A DNA stretch of 64,000 nt from Janthinobacterium lividum (GCF_011601275.1 NZ_JAAOLY010000002.1:310001-374000), one strand, 5' to 3'; positions 26,186-35,570 are shown, numbered from the stretch's first letter. Notes: generated from the letters alone by a model not told the origin. Numbers and translations are program-made.

Positions 26186-27058
26186 CTATCGTTGCATGCC
26201 CCAGCGCTTCAGAGTCACGCGTTCCAGAGTGCGGAAGCCGATGTTTTCCACCAGCAAGCCGATGACGATGACGGCCGCCAGGCCGGCAAACACCTTGTCC
26301 GTGTAGAGCTCGTTGCGGTTCTGGAAGATGTACCAGCCCAAGCCGCCCTGCCCCGACGTCGTGCCGAACACCAGCTCGGCCGCGATCAGGGTGCGCCAGG
26401 CAAACGCCCAGCCGATCTTCAGACCCGAAACGATGGACGGCAGAGCGCCCGGCACGAGGATGTGCAGCACCAAACGCAAGCCGTTCAGCCCGTAATTGCG
26501 GCCCGCCATGCGCAGGGTCTCGGGCACGCCCTGGAAGCCCGCATACGTATTCAGGGCCAACGGCCACATGACGGAATGGACGATGACGAAGATCAGGCTG
26601 GCGCGCCCCAGGCCGAACCACAGCAAAGCCAGCGGCAGCAGGGCAATCGCCGGCAAGGGATTCAACATGGCCGTCAGGGTTTCCAGCACGTCGCGCCCGA
26701 TACGGCTCGACACGGCAAGCAAGGTCAGCACGAAGGCGGCCAGCACGCCCACCGCATAACCTTGCAGCAAGACGACGAGGGACGCGGCCGTGCGCGTGAG
26801 CAATTCACCGCTGGCGATGCCGCCGATAAACGCCTGCGCCGTCTGTAGAAAACCGGGCAGCAATAAATCGTTCTGCGTCCAGCGCGCCGCGCCTTCCCAC
26901 AACAGGGCCAGGCTGAGCAAAATCAGCACCTTGCGCCACAGCGCATGCTGGCTCACACGCTGCCAGCGCGACAGCGGCTGCTCGACGGTGACGCCGGCCG
27001 GCGGCGGCGCCGCATAGACGAATTCCTGGCGGATAGGCGGCTCCAGCAGCGCGCTCAT
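26186..27058 (-). CDS. ABC transporter permease, SsuC/TauC type
   Basis: An inner-membrane permease of 290 residues, with the binding-protein-dependent permease loop ETLRMAGRNYGLNGLRLVLH near 180 and about six hydrophobic segments (ILLSLALLWEG near 47, LQGYAVGVLAAFVLTLLAV near 98). It belongs to the nitrate/sulfonate/taurine importer family. It overlaps the ATPase gene by four bases and forms one unit with the ATPase, binding protein and dioxygenase genes upstream. The N-terminus is polar and extended (~35 residues) before the first helix. Confidence 0.88.
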   Translation of the reverse strand: MSALLEPPIRQEFVYAAPPPAGVTVEQPLSRWQRVSQHALWRKVLILLSLALLWEGAARWTQNDLLLPGFLQTAQAFIGGIASGELLTRTAASLVVLLQGYAVGVLAAFVLTLLAVSSRIGRDVLETLTAMLNPLPAIALLPLALLWFGLGRASLIFVIVHSVMWPLALNTYAGFQGVPETLRMAGRNYGLNGLRLVLHILVPGALPSIVSGLKIGWAFAWRTLIAAELVFGTTSGQGGLGWYIFQNRNELYTDKVFAGLAAVIVIGLLVENIGFRTLERVTLKRWGMQR

Positions 27059-27900
27059 ACGGCCTCCCGCTGCGCGGTCACTGCTTGCGGGACGGGAGCG
27101 ACTTCCCCATCGAACAGCAAGCCGTGGATGCGGCTGCTGGCGGCCTGGAATTCCGCACTGCCCGCGCTGTGCAAGCCGAACTGGTGACTGTTCAATTCAG
27201 CGCGCACCCGGCCCGGATGGGGCGACAGCAGCAGGATGCGGTTGCCCACGACCAAAGCCTCCTCGATCGAATGTGTGACGAACACAAGGGTAAAACGCAA
27301 CTCTTCCCACAAGCGGCTCAGCTCTTCCTGCATCTTGCGCCGCGTCAAGGCGTCGAGGGCGGCGAACGGCTCGTCCATCAGCAGCACTTCCGGCTGCATG
27401 GCCAGGGCGCGGGCAATGGCCACCCTTTGCTTCATGCCGCCCGACAAGGTGTGCGGATGGGCGTCTTCAAAGCCGGCCAGGCCCACCTTGGCGATCCAGT
27501 GATGGGCGCGCTCGCGGGCCGCTACCTTGTCCAGCCGCTTGCTGGCCAGCAGGGGAAACATGACATTTTCCAGCACGGTCTTCCATGGCGGCAACTGATC
27601 GAATTCCTGGAACACGACGACACGGTCCGGCCCCGGCTTCGTGATGATCTTGTCCTGCATGGCGATGCTGCCCGCGCGCGGCGCGATGAAACCGGCCACG
27701 GCTTTCAACAATGACGACTTGCCGCAGCCCGATGGCCCCAGCAGCACGAAACGGTCGCCCCGGAACACGTCGAAACTGACGCCATGCGTGGCGCGCACGG
27801 TGCGCTGCTCCGTACGGTATTCCAGGCTGACATGTTTGACGCTGAGCAAGGGCTGCAAAGCAACCGGAGGACGGACCAGGTGGAAAGCGGGCGCGTTCAT
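27055..27900 (-). CDS. ABC transporter ATP-binding protein, SsuB/TauB type
   Basis: The 281-residue ATPase of the sulfonate-type importer. Walker A is GPSGCGKSSLLKAVAGF near 60, the Q-loop VVFQEFDQLPPWKTV near 103, the signature LSGGMKQRVAIARALAMQPE near 155, Walker B LLMDEPFAALDALTRRKMQE near 178, and the H-loop VFVTHSIEEAL near 211. The start at 27900 drops an 11-residue extension that overlaps the binding-protein gene; the gap to that gene is then one base. Substrate specificity resides in the binding protein, so sulfonate or taurine remains a family-level inference. Confidence 0.9.
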   Translation of the reverse strand: MNAPAFHLVRPPVALQPLLSVKHVSLEYRTEQRTVRATHGVSFDVFRGDRFVLLGPSGCGKSSLLKAVAGFIAPRAGSIAMQDKIITKPGPDRVVVFQEFDQLPPWKTVLENVMFPLLASKRLDKVAARERAHHWIAKVGLAGFEDAHPHTLSGGMKQRVAIARALAMQPEVLLMDEPFAALDALTRRKMQEELSRLWEELRFTLVFVTHSIEEALVVGNRILLLSPHPGRVRAELNSHQFGLHSAGSAEFQAASSRIHGLLFDGEVAPVPQAVTAQREAV

Positions 27901-27901
27901 G

Positions 27902-28915
27902 TCAGCCTCCTTGCGTGATGGCAATATCGTCAAAGAAATAATCGCGCCAGCTGTCGGGCAAATTGCGGATGGCGCTCACGCGATGCAGGAATTGCGCCAG
28001 ACCATAGGTGTTTTGCGGGGCAATCTTGAATTGCACTTGCGGATTGGCAAAGATTTTCAGCAGCAGATTGCGGTCCACTTTGCTCTTGTTGACCTTGATG
28101 TAGATGTCGGCCGCGCCTTGCGGGTTGCTGCTCGCATACTGCGCCGCTTCCGCCAAGGCGGCGATGAAGGCGCGATAGGTTTTCGGATTATCCTTGCGGT
28201 ATTTTTCTGTCGCATACAGCAAGGTCGACGAGCTGGGCCCGCCCTGTACGTCATACGAGTTCAGGATGATATGGGCGTTCGGGTTTTGCGCCAGTTCCTG
28301 TTCCTGGAACGGCGAATTGCCAAAGTGGCCGCTGAGCTCCGTGCCGCCGGCGATGATGGCGGCGGCCGCATCCGGGTGCGGCAAGGTTTGCGTGATCTTG
28401 TCGAGGCGGGCGAATTCCTTGTCGCCCCACTGTTTCGCCACGGCCATTTGCAAGATGCGCGCCTGGACGGAAACGGAGACGGCGGGCAGGGCGATGCGGT
28501 CCTTGTCCGTCAAGTCCGTCAGGGTTTTCACCTTGGGATTATTGCTGATCAGGTAATAGGGGAAGTTGCCCAGCGAAGCCACGCCGCGCACGTTCTGCCG
28601 GCCTTTCGTGCGGTCCCAGATGGTCAGCAGCGGTCCCAGTCCAGCCCCGGCGATATCGATATTGCCCGACAACAAAGCATCGTTGATGGCCGGGCCGCCA
28701 GACAGGGTGATCCACTCGACCTTCACGTCGACGCCCTGCTGCTTGCCATGCTTTTCAATCAGCTTTTGTTCCTGCGCGATATTGAGCAAAAGAAAAGTGA
28801 TGCCGTGCTGGCCCGCGATGCGGATCTGCCCTTCGGCCCGGGCCATGGACATGGCCATGCACAGCACGGCAATGGTGGCGAGCAGGCGGCGGGAAAAGGT
28901 CAAGATCGGCAACAT
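27902..28915 (-). CDS. ABC transporter substrate-binding protein, SsuA/TauA type
   Basis: A periplasmic binding protein of 337 residues. The signal peptide is about 1-27 (RRLLATIAVLCMAMSMARA), followed by the NMT1/SsuA-like fold with IRIAGQHGITFLLLNIAQEQ, VEWITLSGGPAINDALLSGN and IDIAGAGLGPLLTIWD, which form the ligand cleft. The ATG at 28915 follows AAGGAG at good spacing; a GTG two codons upstream would sit on the ribosome site. Located between the TauD-like gene and the ATPase gene, it probably captures an organosulfur compound; the exact ligand cannot be read from sequence. Confidence 0.88.
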   Translation of the reverse strand: MLPILTFSRRLLATIAVLCMAMSMARAEGQIRIAGQHGITFLLLNIAQEQKLIEKHGKQQGVDVKVEWITLSGGPAINDALLSGNIDIAGAGLGPLLTIWDRTKGRQNVRGVASLGNFPYYLISNNPKVKTLTDLTDKDRIALPAVSVSVQARILQMAVAKQWGDKEFARLDKITQTLPHPDAAAAIIAGGTELSGHFGNSPFQEQELAQNPNAHIILNSYDVQGGPSSSTLLYATEKYRKDNPKTYRAFIAALAEAAQYASSNPQGAADIYIKVNKSKVDRNLLLKIFANPQVQFKIAPQNTYGLAQFLHRVSAIRNLPDSWRDYFFDDIAITQGG

Positions 28916-28948
28916 GGACACTCCTTGGGTCAGGCTTACAGGAAAAAA

Positions 28949-29833
28949 TCAGTACGGCGCATCGCCTTCGATGGTGGTGCGGTAGAGCTTGCGGCGCTGG
29001 TCGGGCGGGCAACCGGTGGCCAGATGCATCAGGGAACGGTTGTCCCAGAACACCAGGTCATGCGGTTGCCAACGGTGCACATACAGGTGCTCGGGACGTA
29101 CGCTGTGGGCAAACAGTTCATCGAGCAGGGCGCGGCTTTCATCGTCGGGCAAGCCGACGATGCGCGTGGTGAAATGTTCGCTGACGAACAGGGCGCGGCG
29201 TCCCGTTTCCGGATGTACGCGTACGACGGGATGGGTGACGGGTTTGACTTCATCGATCTGCGCCTGCGTCAGGGTGGGACGCCATGGATTGCGGCGGCGC
29301 AATTCCTCATACTGGCTCAAATAGCTATGCTCGGCACGGGCGCCGCGCACGGCGTGGCGCAGCGCGGCCGGCAAGCTTTCCCAGGCCAGGTGCATGTTCG
29401 CGAACACGGTATCGCCGCCCTCATCCGGCAACTCTTGCGCATGCAGCATGGAGCCGAGGCTGGGCACCTCCTTGTAGGACAGGTCGGAATGCCAGAAATG
29501 ACCGGCGTCACCGAGGCCGATGGGCTGGCCGTTTTCAACGATGTTCGAGATGATCAGCACTTCCGGTTGCGTGGGCAGCTGGAACTGGCGCAGCACGTGG
29601 ATTTGCAGCGGACCGAAGCGGCGGCTGAAATCGACTTGCTGCTGCGGCGTGATGCGCTGGTCGCGGAACACCAGCACGTGATGGTCGAGATGGGCATGGT
29701 GCAGGCGCTGGAAATCGCCCTGCGACAACGGTTGCGCCAGGTCCAGCCCCAGCACTTGCGCGCCCAGCGGCGCATCGAAAGTCTCGATATGGAAATGGCT
29801 GGTGGACTGCACGGGTTTCAGGACGGCCGACAT
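28949..29833 (-). CDS. TauD/TfdA-family Fe(II)/2-oxoglutarate dioxygenase
   Basis: A 294-residue dioxygenase. The iron ligands are His115 and Asp117 in HFWHSDLSY and the distal His270 in DNRSLMHLATG; Arg285 in RKLYRTTI should bind 2-oxoglutarate. TauD releases sulfite from taurine; relatives act on alkylsulfates or 2,4-D. Association with a sulfonate-type importer favours sulfur scavenging from taurine or another sulfonate. The start at 29833 has a typical N-terminus; upstream in-frame sequence to 29941 shows no similarity. It is the first gene of the unit, so the promoter should lie in the 212 bases before it. Confidence 0.85.
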   Translation of the reverse strand: MSAVLKPVQSTSHFHIETFDAPLGAQVLGLDLAQPLSQGDFQRLHHAHLDHHVLVFRDQRITPQQQVDFSRRFGPLQIHVLRQFQLPTQPEVLIISNIVENGQPIGLGDAGHFWHSDLSYKEVPSLGSMLHAQELPDEGGDTVFANMHLAWESLPAALRHAVRGARAEHSYLSQYEELRRRNPWRPTLTQAQIDEVKPVTHPVVRVHPETGRRALFVSEHFTTRIVGLPDDESRALLDELFAHSVRPEHLYVHRWQPHDLVFWDNRSLMHLATGCPPDQRRKLYRTTIEGDAPY

Positions 29834-29881
29834 GGGGAGTTCGCCAAGAGTCTGGGGAAGTCCACTGTATGCCGGCCAGCC

Positions 29882-29910
29882 TTGCTTGCAAACGAAGCAT
29901 TTACTATATG
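29882..29910 (+). promoter_or_regulatory. Possible sigma-70 promoter for the Sel1-like gene
   Basis: TTGCTT (29882-29887) and TATATG (29905-29910) are 17 bases apart, giving a leader of about 130 bases before the Sel1-like gene. The match to consensus is partial, and the region must also hold the opposing tauD-like promoter. Confidence 0.3.
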
Positions 29911-30045
29911 GATATGCGCGGCGCGTTGCGCCACTCGGCAACAGGCACTGTCACGCAATGGCACAGCAGCGCCGGCTTTGCCCGGGAATGGAGCCAGCAC
30001 GCAACTTGCTTATCTACCAAGCTTCAATCGTTGATCAGGAAAGCC

Positions 30046-30531
30046 ATGCCCACCTATGCCCTGCTGCTCGCCTTGCTGTTCCCTGCTTTCGTCCACGCGC
30101 AGGATAGCGAGAGTGAAAGTGATCTCAGCTACAAAGCCTACGTGCACAGCGACAAGCGCATCAAGTGTTTGTACGGCTATGCGGCCGACAAGACGGGCGA
30201 CCATGCGGCCGCCGTCGCCATCTTTGAAGATTGCATCCGGCGCTGGAACGATGTGTATTCGATGATTTGGCTGGCCCAGTTGTATGAAACGGGCATCGGC
30301 GTGCCCAAGGACTTGCAACAGGCGACGGCGCTGATGCGGCGCGGTGCGCATACGAACGATGACGCGGCCTATGCGCGGCTCGCGCGCTACCACTATGGCG
30401 TGGCGCTGGCCGAAGGCCGGGGCACGCCGCAGGACATTCCCCAGGCCAGAAACTGGCTGCGCCAGGCGGCGCAGGAAGGCGTGCGGGAGGCGGCCGATTA
30501 CCTGGGCCGCCTGGATAATGCGGCGCCGTAG
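30046..30531 (+). CDS. Sel1/TPR-like repeat protein, exported
   Basis: A 161-residue protein with a signal peptide at about 1-19 (ALLLALLFPAFVHAQ). Three helical repeats follow: GYAADKTGDHAAAVAIFEDC, IWLAQLYETGIGVPKDLQQA and YHYGVALAEGRGTPQDIPQA, the last two with the G-x-G-(V/T)-P-x-D spacing of Sel1 repeats. Such proteins are protein-protein adapters, often in the periplasm; no partner is suggested by context. The start at 30046 precedes the signal peptide; earlier in-frame starts (from 29869) would add unrelated residues. It is convergent with the carbonic anhydrase gene, 18 bases away. Confidence 0.75.
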   Translation: MPTYALLLALLFPAFVHAQDSESESDLSYKAYVHSDKRIKCLYGYAADKTGDHAAAVAIFEDCIRRWNDVYSMIWLAQLYETGIGVPKDLQQATALMRRGAHTNDDAAYARLARYHYGVALAEGRGTPQDIPQARNWLRQAAQEGVREAADYLGRLDNAAP

Positions 30532-30549
30532 GCACGGCGCCGGCATCGA

Positions 30550-31221
30550 TTACGCGATTGCTTCGTAACGGGCCAGGCGCGTCGCCATGCGTGGCGCCAG
30601 CTCGTGGCCAGCCGTGACGGTCACTTCCAGGTCGTTCAGCAAGCCATCTTTCAAGCCATAAACCCAGCCGTGCACGCTGAGTTCCTGGCCCCGTTCCCAC
30701 GCATCTTGCACGACGGTGGTCTGGCACACGTTCAAGACCTGCTCGACGACGTTCAGTTCGCACAGACGGTCGCCGCGCTGGCGGCTCGTCAGCACGTCGC
30801 CCAGGTAGCGTTCATGCTTCTGACCCACGTCCTGGACGTGGCGCAGCCAGTTGTCGACCAGGCCGATGCGCGTGCCCGTCATGGCCGCATGCACGCCCTT
30901 GCAGCCGTAATGGCCGACGATGATGATATGTTTGACTTTCAGCACGTCCACGGCAAATTGCAGGACGGACAGGCAGTTGAGGTCGGAATGCACGACCACA
31001 TTGGCAATATTACGGTGCACAAACACGTCGCCAGGCGCCATGCCCAGCAATTCGTTGGCGGGCACGCGGCTGTCGGAACAGCCGATCCACAGGTATTCGG
31101 GCGACGTTTGCGCTTCCAGGTTCTTGAAGAAATTCGGGTCTTTCGCCACCATCGAGTCGGCCCAGCGGCGGTTACGCTGCAGCAGCTCCGCCAGGGCCGG
31201 GCCATTTTTCTGTTCGGTCAT
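30550..31221 (-). CDS. can: Beta-class carbonic anhydrase
   Basis: A cytosolic zinc enzyme of 223 residues that interconverts CO2 and bicarbonate, supplying carboxylation reactions. The zinc ligands are Cys48, His104 and Cys107 (CSDSRVPAN and VGHYGCKGV), with Asp50-Arg52 as the active-site dyad. The overall sequence is close to E. coli Can (CynT2), in size as well. The start at 31221 gives the conserved MTEQKNGPALAELLQRNRRW; an upstream in-frame extension of 23 residues is not conserved. It lies after the dnaJ terminator and so should have its own promoter. Confidence 0.95.
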   Translation of the reverse strand: MTEQKNGPALAELLQRNRRWADSMVAKDPNFFKNLEAQTSPEYLWIGCSDSRVPANELLGMAPGDVFVHRNIANVVVHSDLNCLSVLQFAVDVLKVKHIIIVGHYGCKGVHAAMTGTRIGLVDNWLRHVQDVGQKHERYLGDVLTSRQRGDRLCELNVVEQVLNVCQTTVVQDAWERGQELSVHGWVYGLKDGLLNDLEVTVTAGHELAPRMATRLARYEAIA

Positions 31222-31307
31222 ATCGCTCCCATTGTGTACGTACGACTGAATTGACGGCAGATCGCGCCCATAGGCTGGCGATGCGTGCACATTTCTCAGT
31301 CGTGATG

Positions 31308-31340
31308 AAAAAAACGCCGGGATGTTGAAGCATCCCGGCG
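31308..31340 (-). terminator. Intrinsic terminator of dnaJ
   Basis: CGCCGGGATG (31315-31324) and CATCCCGGCG (31331-31340) form a perfect 10-bp stem with a six-base loop. A run of T follows on the minus strand (A run 31308-31314). It lies 18 bases after the dnaJ stop and before the can promoter region. Confidence 0.9.
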
Positions 31341-31357
31341 CATGGTATTACGTGTGC

Positions 31358-32491
31358 TTATTCAAAAAAATCCTTGACCTTGTCTTTCCAGGTCTTGCTT
31401 TGCGGACTGTGCTTGGCACCGCCCTCGGTCGTCGACTTTTCAAAGTCGCGCAGCAGGTCTTTCTGTTTTTCCGTCAGTTTCACCGGCGTTTCGATGGCCA
31501 CGTGGCAGAACAGGTCGCCCGCGTAACCGGAGCGCACGCCCTTGATGCCCTTGCCTTTGAGGCGGAAGGTCTTGCCCGACTGGGTGCCTTCCGGGATCGT
31601 GAACGACACTTTGCCGTTCAGGGTAGGCACTTCGATTTCGCCGCCCAAAGCTGCCTTGGTGAACGAGATCGGCATTTCGCAATGCAGGTCGTCGCCTTCG
31701 CGCTGGAATACGGCGTGCGGCTTGATGTGGATTTCCACATACAGGTCGCCCGACGGACCGCCATTCGTGCCCGGTTCGCCGTTGCCGGATGAACGGATAC
31801 GCATGCCGTTGTCGATACCGACTGGAATTTTGACTTCCAGGGTCTTGTTGCGCTTGATGCGACCGGCGCCGCCGCATGGCGTGCACGGGTCGGTGATGAC
31901 CTTGCCGCTGCCATGGCATTTCGGGCAGGTTTGCTGGATGCTGAAGAAACCTTGCTGCATGCGCACCTGGCCGTGGCCACCGCAGGTACCGCAGGTGGTT
32001 GGCGAAGTGCCCGGCTTGGCGCCGCTGCCGTGGCAGGTGTCGCACTTGTCCCAGCTCGGCACGCGGATAGTCGTGTCGAAGCCGTGAGCAGCTTGCTCCA
32101 GTGTAATTTCCAGGTTGTAGCGCAAGTCGGCGCCACGGTACACCTGTGGCCCCGCATTGCGGCTGCGTCCACCGCCACCGCCAAAGATGTCGCCGAAGAT
32201 ATCGCCGAAGCTGTCGGCAAAGCCGCCAGCGCCGCCGCCGAAGCCGCCACCGCCGCCCATGTTCGGGTCCACGCCAGCGTGACCATAACGGTCATACGCA
32301 TCGCGCTTTTCCGGATTGGTCAGCATCTCGTAGGCTTCTTTGACTTCCTTAAACTTTTCTTCCGATTCCTTGCTATCCGGATTGCGGTCCGGATGGTATT
32401 TCATCGCCAGTTTACGGTAAGACTTTTTGATCTCTTCTTCCGAAGCATTTTTTGCGACACCGAGTGTCTCGTAAAAATCACGCTTTGCCAT
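31358..32491 (-). CDS. dnaJ: Chaperone DnaJ (Hsp40)
   Basis: A 377-residue co-chaperone that delivers substrates to DnaK and stimulates its ATPase. The J domain is at 1-70 with HPD in [11 protein letters not shown] Gly/Phe-rich linker ([20 protein letters not shown]) is followed by four zinc-finger repeats ([32 protein letters not shown]) and a C-terminal substrate-binding domain. The start at 32491 gives the canonical [12 protein letters not shown]; an upstream in-frame start adds 23 unrelated residues. A terminator-like hairpin separates it from dnaK, so its expression may be lowered or set by its own promoter. Confidence 0.97.
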   Translation of the reverse strand: MAKRDFYETLGVAKNASEEEIKKSYRKLAMKYHPDRNPDSKESEEKFKEVKEAYEMLTNPEKRDAYDRYGHAGVDPNMGGGGGFGGGAGGFADSFGDIFGDIFGGGGGRSRNAGPQVYRGADLRYNLEITLEQAAHGFDTTIRVPSWDKCDTCHGSGAKPGTSPTTCGTCGGHGQVRMQQGFFSIQQTCPKCHGSGKVITDPCTPCGGAGRIKRNKTLEVKIPVGIDNGMRIRSSGNGEPGTNGGPSGDLYVEIHIKPHAVFQREGDDLHCEMPISFTKAALGGEIEVPTLNGKVSFTIPEGTQSGKTFRLKGKGIKGVRSGYAGDLFCHVAIETPVKLTEKQKDLLRDFEKSTTEGGAKHSPQSKTWKDKVKDFFE

Positions 32492-32536
32492 GTTGTCGGC
32501 ACCTTGCAGTCTATCTACTGATGTAAAAATTACACG

Positions 32537-32577
32537 AAAAAGCCGAGTCGAGTGCTGCACTGGGCAACGACTCGGCT
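32537..32577 (-). terminator. Terminator-like hairpin between dnaK and dnaJ
   Basis: AGCCGAGTCG (32541-32550) and CGACTCGGCT (32568-32577) form a perfect 10-bp stem with a 17-base loop. On the minus strand it is followed by five T. It stands about 75 bases after the dnaK stop and 45 before dnaJ, so it may limit read-through into dnaJ. Confidence 0.75.
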
Positions 32578-32652
32578 CGGCCGGTCTTCGCGGCTAATCC
32601 CGCGATGTAGCGTTCAGCCCGGCTGCCCCCAGTTCATGGGAGCGCAAGACAA

Positions 32653-34596
32653 TTACTTGCTGTCTTTGACTTCTTTGAAGTCAGCGTCAACAACGTCGTC
32701 TTGCTTGGCGCCTGCATCCGATGCGCCAGCAGCTTGCTGTGCACCTTCCGCGCCGCCGGCAGCTTGCTGTGCTTGCATGTCGGCATACATTTTTTCGCCC
32801 AGTTTCTGCGATGCGCTCGACAGTGCTTCCACCTTGGCGTCGATCTCAGCCTTGTCGCCCGCCTTGATGCTTGCTTCCAGGTCGGTGATGGCCGCTTCGA
32901 TCTTCTCTTTCTCGCCCGCATCCAGCTTGTCGCCGTATTCGGTCAAGGATTTCCGGGTCGAGTGTACCAGAGCATCGGCCTGGTTGCGCGACTCGGCCAA
33001 TTCTTTGACCTTCTTGTCTTCTTCCGCGTTCAGCTCGGCATCCTTGACCATCTTCTGGATTTCAGCCTCGGTCAAGCCGGAATTGGCCTTGATCGTGATC
33101 TTGTTTTCCTTGCCGGTGGCCTTGTCTTTCGCGCCGACATGCAAGATGCCGTTGGCGTCGATGTCAAAGGTCACTTCGATCTGTGGCGTGCCACGCGATG
33201 CTGGCGGGATGCCTTCCAGATTGAATTCGCCCAGACCCTTGTTGCCGGCGGCGATTTCGCGCTCACCCTGGAAGACCTTGATGGTCACCGCAGGCTGGTT
33301 GTCGTCGGCCGTCGAGAACACTTGGCTGAACTTGGTCGGAATCGTCGTGTTTTTGTGGATCATCTTGGTCATCACGCCGCCCAGGGTTTCAATACCCAGG
33401 GACAGAGGAGTAACGTCCAACAACAACAAGTCCTTGCGTTCGCCCGACAGGACCGAACCTTGAATCGCTGCGCCCACGGCGACGGCTTCGTCCGGGTTCA
33501 CGTCCTTGCGTGGATCCTTGCCAAAGAATTCCTTCACTTTTTCCTGCACCTTCGGCATACGCGTCATACCGCCGACCAGGATGATGTCATCGATGTCCGA
33601 CACTTTCACGCCAGCATCTTTGATAGCGATGCGGCATGGTTCCATCGTGGCCGTGATCAGCTCTTCCACCAGCGATTCCAGCTTGGCGCGGGTCATCTTC
33701 AGGTTCAAGTGGACCGGTGCGCCGTTCGCCATGGCGATGTACGGCTCGTTGATTTCGGTTTGCTGCGACGACGACAATTCAATCTTCGCGCGCTCGGCCG
33801 AAGCCTTGATGCGCTGCAGGGCGATCGGATCTTTTTTCAGGTCGATGCCGTTGATCTTCTTGAACTCGTCGATGATGTAATCGATGACGCGCTGGTCGAA
33901 GTCTTCGCCGCCCAGGAAGGTGTCCCCGTTGGTCGACAGCACTTCAAATTGTTTCTCGCCATCAACATCCGCGATTTCGATGATCGACACGTCGAACGTA
34001 CCGCCACCCAAGTCGTACACGGCGATTTTACGGTCGCCTTTTTCGGTCTTGTCCAGGCCGAACGCCAGCGCTGCCGCGGTTGGCTCGTTGATGATGCGCT
34101 TGACGTCCAGGCCAGCGATACGGCCGGCATCCTTGGTGGCTTGACGCTGCGAGTCGTTGAAGTACGCAGGCACGGTGATGACGGCTTCGGTGACTTCTTC
34201 ACCGAGGTAGTCTTCTGCCGTTTTCTTCATCTTGCGCAGCACTTCAGCCGAAATTTGCGGCGGCGCCAGTTTTTTGTCGCGTACGCCGATCCATGCATCG
34301 CCGTTGTCGGCTTTCATGATCTGGTACGGCATCAGCGCGATGTCTTTTTGGACTTCTTTTTCGTCGAACTTGCGACCGATCAGACGCTTGACTGCGTACA
34401 GCGTGTTTTTCGGATTGGTCACGGCCTGGCGTTTCGCTGGCGCGCCGACGAGAATTTCGCCATCTTCTTGATAAGCAATAATCGACGGCGTCGTGCGTGC
34501 GCCTTCAGCGTTTTCGATTACCTTTGGTTGACCGTTTTCCATGATGGAAACGCAGGAATTCGTGGTTCCCAGATCGATACCGATAATTCTACCCAT
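32653..34596 (-). CDS. dnaK: Chaperone DnaK (Hsp70)
   Basis: An ATP-driven protein-folding chaperone of 647 residues. The nucleotide-binding domain opens with [19 protein letters not shown] and includes [17 protein letters not shown] near 145, [15 protein letters not shown] near 195 and [13 protein letters not shown] near 340. The linker contains [17 protein letters not shown]. The substrate-binding domain and the helical lid follow, ending in a Gln/Ala-rich tail and [12 protein letters not shown]. The length matches E. coli DnaK. It sits between grpE and dnaJ and has its own sigma-32-type promoter directly upstream. Confidence 0.98.
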   Translation of the reverse strand: MGRIIGIDLGTTNSCVSIMENGQPKVIENAEGARTTPSIIAYQEDGEILVGAPAKRQAVTNPKNTLYAVKRLIGRKFDEKEVQKDIALMPYQIMKADNGDAWIGVRDKKLAPPQISAEVLRKMKKTAEDYLGEEVTEAVITVPAYFNDSQRQATKDAGRIAGLDVKRIINEPTAAALAFGLDKTEKGDRKIAVYDLGGGTFDVSIIEIADVDGEKQFEVLSTNGDTFLGGEDFDQRVIDYIIDEFKKINGIDLKKDPIALQRIKASAERAKIELSSSQQTEINEPYIAMANGAPVHLNLKMTRAKLESLVEELITATMEPCRIAIKDAGVKVSDIDDIILVGGMTRMPKVQEKVKEFFGKDPRKDVNPDEAVAVGAAIQGSVLSGERKDLLLLDVTPLSLGIETLGGVMTKMIHKNTTIPTKFSQVFSTADDNQPAVTIKVFQGEREIAAGNKGLGEFNLEGIPPASRGTPQIEVTFDIDANGILHVGAKDKATGKENKITIKANSGLTEAEIQKMVKDAELNAEEDKKVKELAESRNQADALVHSTRKSLTEYGDKLDAGEKEKIEAAITDLEASIKAGDKAEIDAKVEALSSASQKLGEKMYADMQAQQAAGGAEGAQQAAGASDAGAKQDDVVDADFKEVKDSK

Positions 34597-34635
34597 GATT
34601 TATTTCCTTTTATTTGCTAGATTTCAGATGGTTCT

Positions 34636-34664
34636 TATATGTGGCAAAGCGGCATGGTTTCAAG
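34636..34664 (-). promoter_or_regulatory. Sigma-32 (heat-shock) promoter of dnaK
   Basis: On the minus strand CTTGAAA (34658-34664) is followed after 13 bases by CCACATATA (34636-34644). This differs by one base from the E. coli consensus CCCCATNTA. It stands about 40 bases before the dnaK start, in the grpE-dnaK gap. Confidence 0.7.
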
Positions 34665-34687
34665 GCTTGCTTGATGCCGCCCTCTGA

Positions 34688-35224
34688 TTATTTTGCTTGC
34701 GCGGTCGTTACAATGGCTGGACGCAGCAGGCGGTCCGCAATCATATAGCCCTTTTGCAGGACTGACACGATGGTATTGGCTTCCTGGTCCGCTGGCACCA
34801 CGGCAACGGCCTGGTGTTTCATCGGATCGAGCTTTTCACCCTGCACTGGCAACACTTCCACCAGGCGGTTGCGCTCGAACGCAGCATTCAATTGCTTCAA
34901 GGTCATCTCGACGCCTTCTTTCAACGATTCGATGGTCGGTGCTTCCACCGTCAGCGCCGTTTCCAGGCTGTCTTTGACGGGCACCATGGCTTCGGCAAAG
35001 CTCTCGACTGCGAATTTGTGTGCTTTAGCAACATCTTCCTGTGCGCGGCGGCGGATATTTTCACCATCGGCCTTGGCGCGCATGAAGGCATCGTGCATCT
35101 CTGCAAGACGCGCTTCGGTACTCGCCAGCTGCTCTTCCAAAGTAGGCTCTGCGGGAGTCGATGGGGCAGTCGCCGTGGCGTCCGCTTGCGGATTAGGTAC
35201 AGCTTGGTTTTCCTGATCTTGCAT
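34688..35224 (-). CDS. grpE: Nucleotide exchange factor GrpE
   Basis: A 178-residue dimeric factor that releases ADP from DnaK and acts as a heat-sensitive switch of the chaperone cycle. After an acidic, Ala/Pro/Thr-rich N-terminus (1-35), a long helix carries [20 protein letters not shown] and [20 protein letters not shown]. The C-terminal beta-wing contains [30 protein letters not shown] and [20 protein letters not shown]. The start at 35224 has an AGGAGC ribosome site; a start seven codons upstream lacks one. It has its own near-consensus sigma-32 promoter. Confidence 0.96.
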   Translation of the reverse strand: MQDQENQAVPNPQADATATAPSTPAEPTLEEQLASTEARLAEMHDAFMRAKADGENIRRRAQEDVAKAHKFAVESFAEAMVPVKDSLETALTVEAPTIESLKEGVEMTLKQLNAAFERNRLVEVLPVQGEKLDPMKHQAVAVVPADQEANTIVSVLQKGYMIADRLLRPAIVTTAQAK

Positions 35225-35570
35225 CTGAAAAGCTCCTACAATCAATGACTTAAATGAGTTAGTCTAACTATCTTTACAACACTAACGGGCAGATGGGGCT
35301 ATATCCTATTGTTTCAAGGGGTATGCGTGGCAAAACCAGCATTACATCGGTCCATGTTACAGCCTATTACAAAGCGCTTCCCATTTCGGGCATTCATCCG
35401 TGCGCGCCCACCCTTGATTTTCCAGGCTTCCCGCGGCAAAGCGGGCATTCTACCAGCCCCGCCACGGCCATCGCCACTGGCGGTGTTGCTATTTGGAAAG
35501 TTACTTGGCCGCGCCAGACATGACAAAGCCGCGCAAGCGCGGCTTTACGATGGCAAAAAATGCAGGAATA
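35225..35570. other. Intergenic region between hemH and grpE
   Basis: These 346 bases hold the grpE heat-shock promoter (35291-35321) at one end and a 10-base inverted repeat AAAGCCGCGC (35525-35534)/GCGCGGCTTT (35537-35546) just after hemH at the other. That hairpin may end the hemH transcript, although only three T follow. Open frames in between show no protein-like features. Confidence 0.5.
35291..35321 (-). promoter_or_regulatory. Sigma-32 (heat-shock) promoter of grpE
   Basis: On the minus strand CCCCTTGAAA (35312-35321) is followed by CCCCATCT (35291-35298), 13 bases after CTTGAAA. This is nearly the textbook sigma-32 pattern. It lies 67 bases before the grpE start. No CIRCE (HrcA) repeat is present. 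Confidence 0.85.

Noticed and set aside
27641..30034. 797-codon plus-strand frame across the sulfonate-type cluster
   Set aside because: It crosses several genes on the opposite strand with clear motifs; no domain in its own product.
35293..35523. Short open frame of 76 codons between hemH and grpE
   Set aside because: It overlaps the grpE promoter and has no ribosome site or recognisable feature.
35225..35570. CIRCE/HrcA operator for the grpE operon
   Set aside because: No TTAGCACTC-N9-GAGTGCTAA-like repeat is present; a sigma-32 promoter explains the control.
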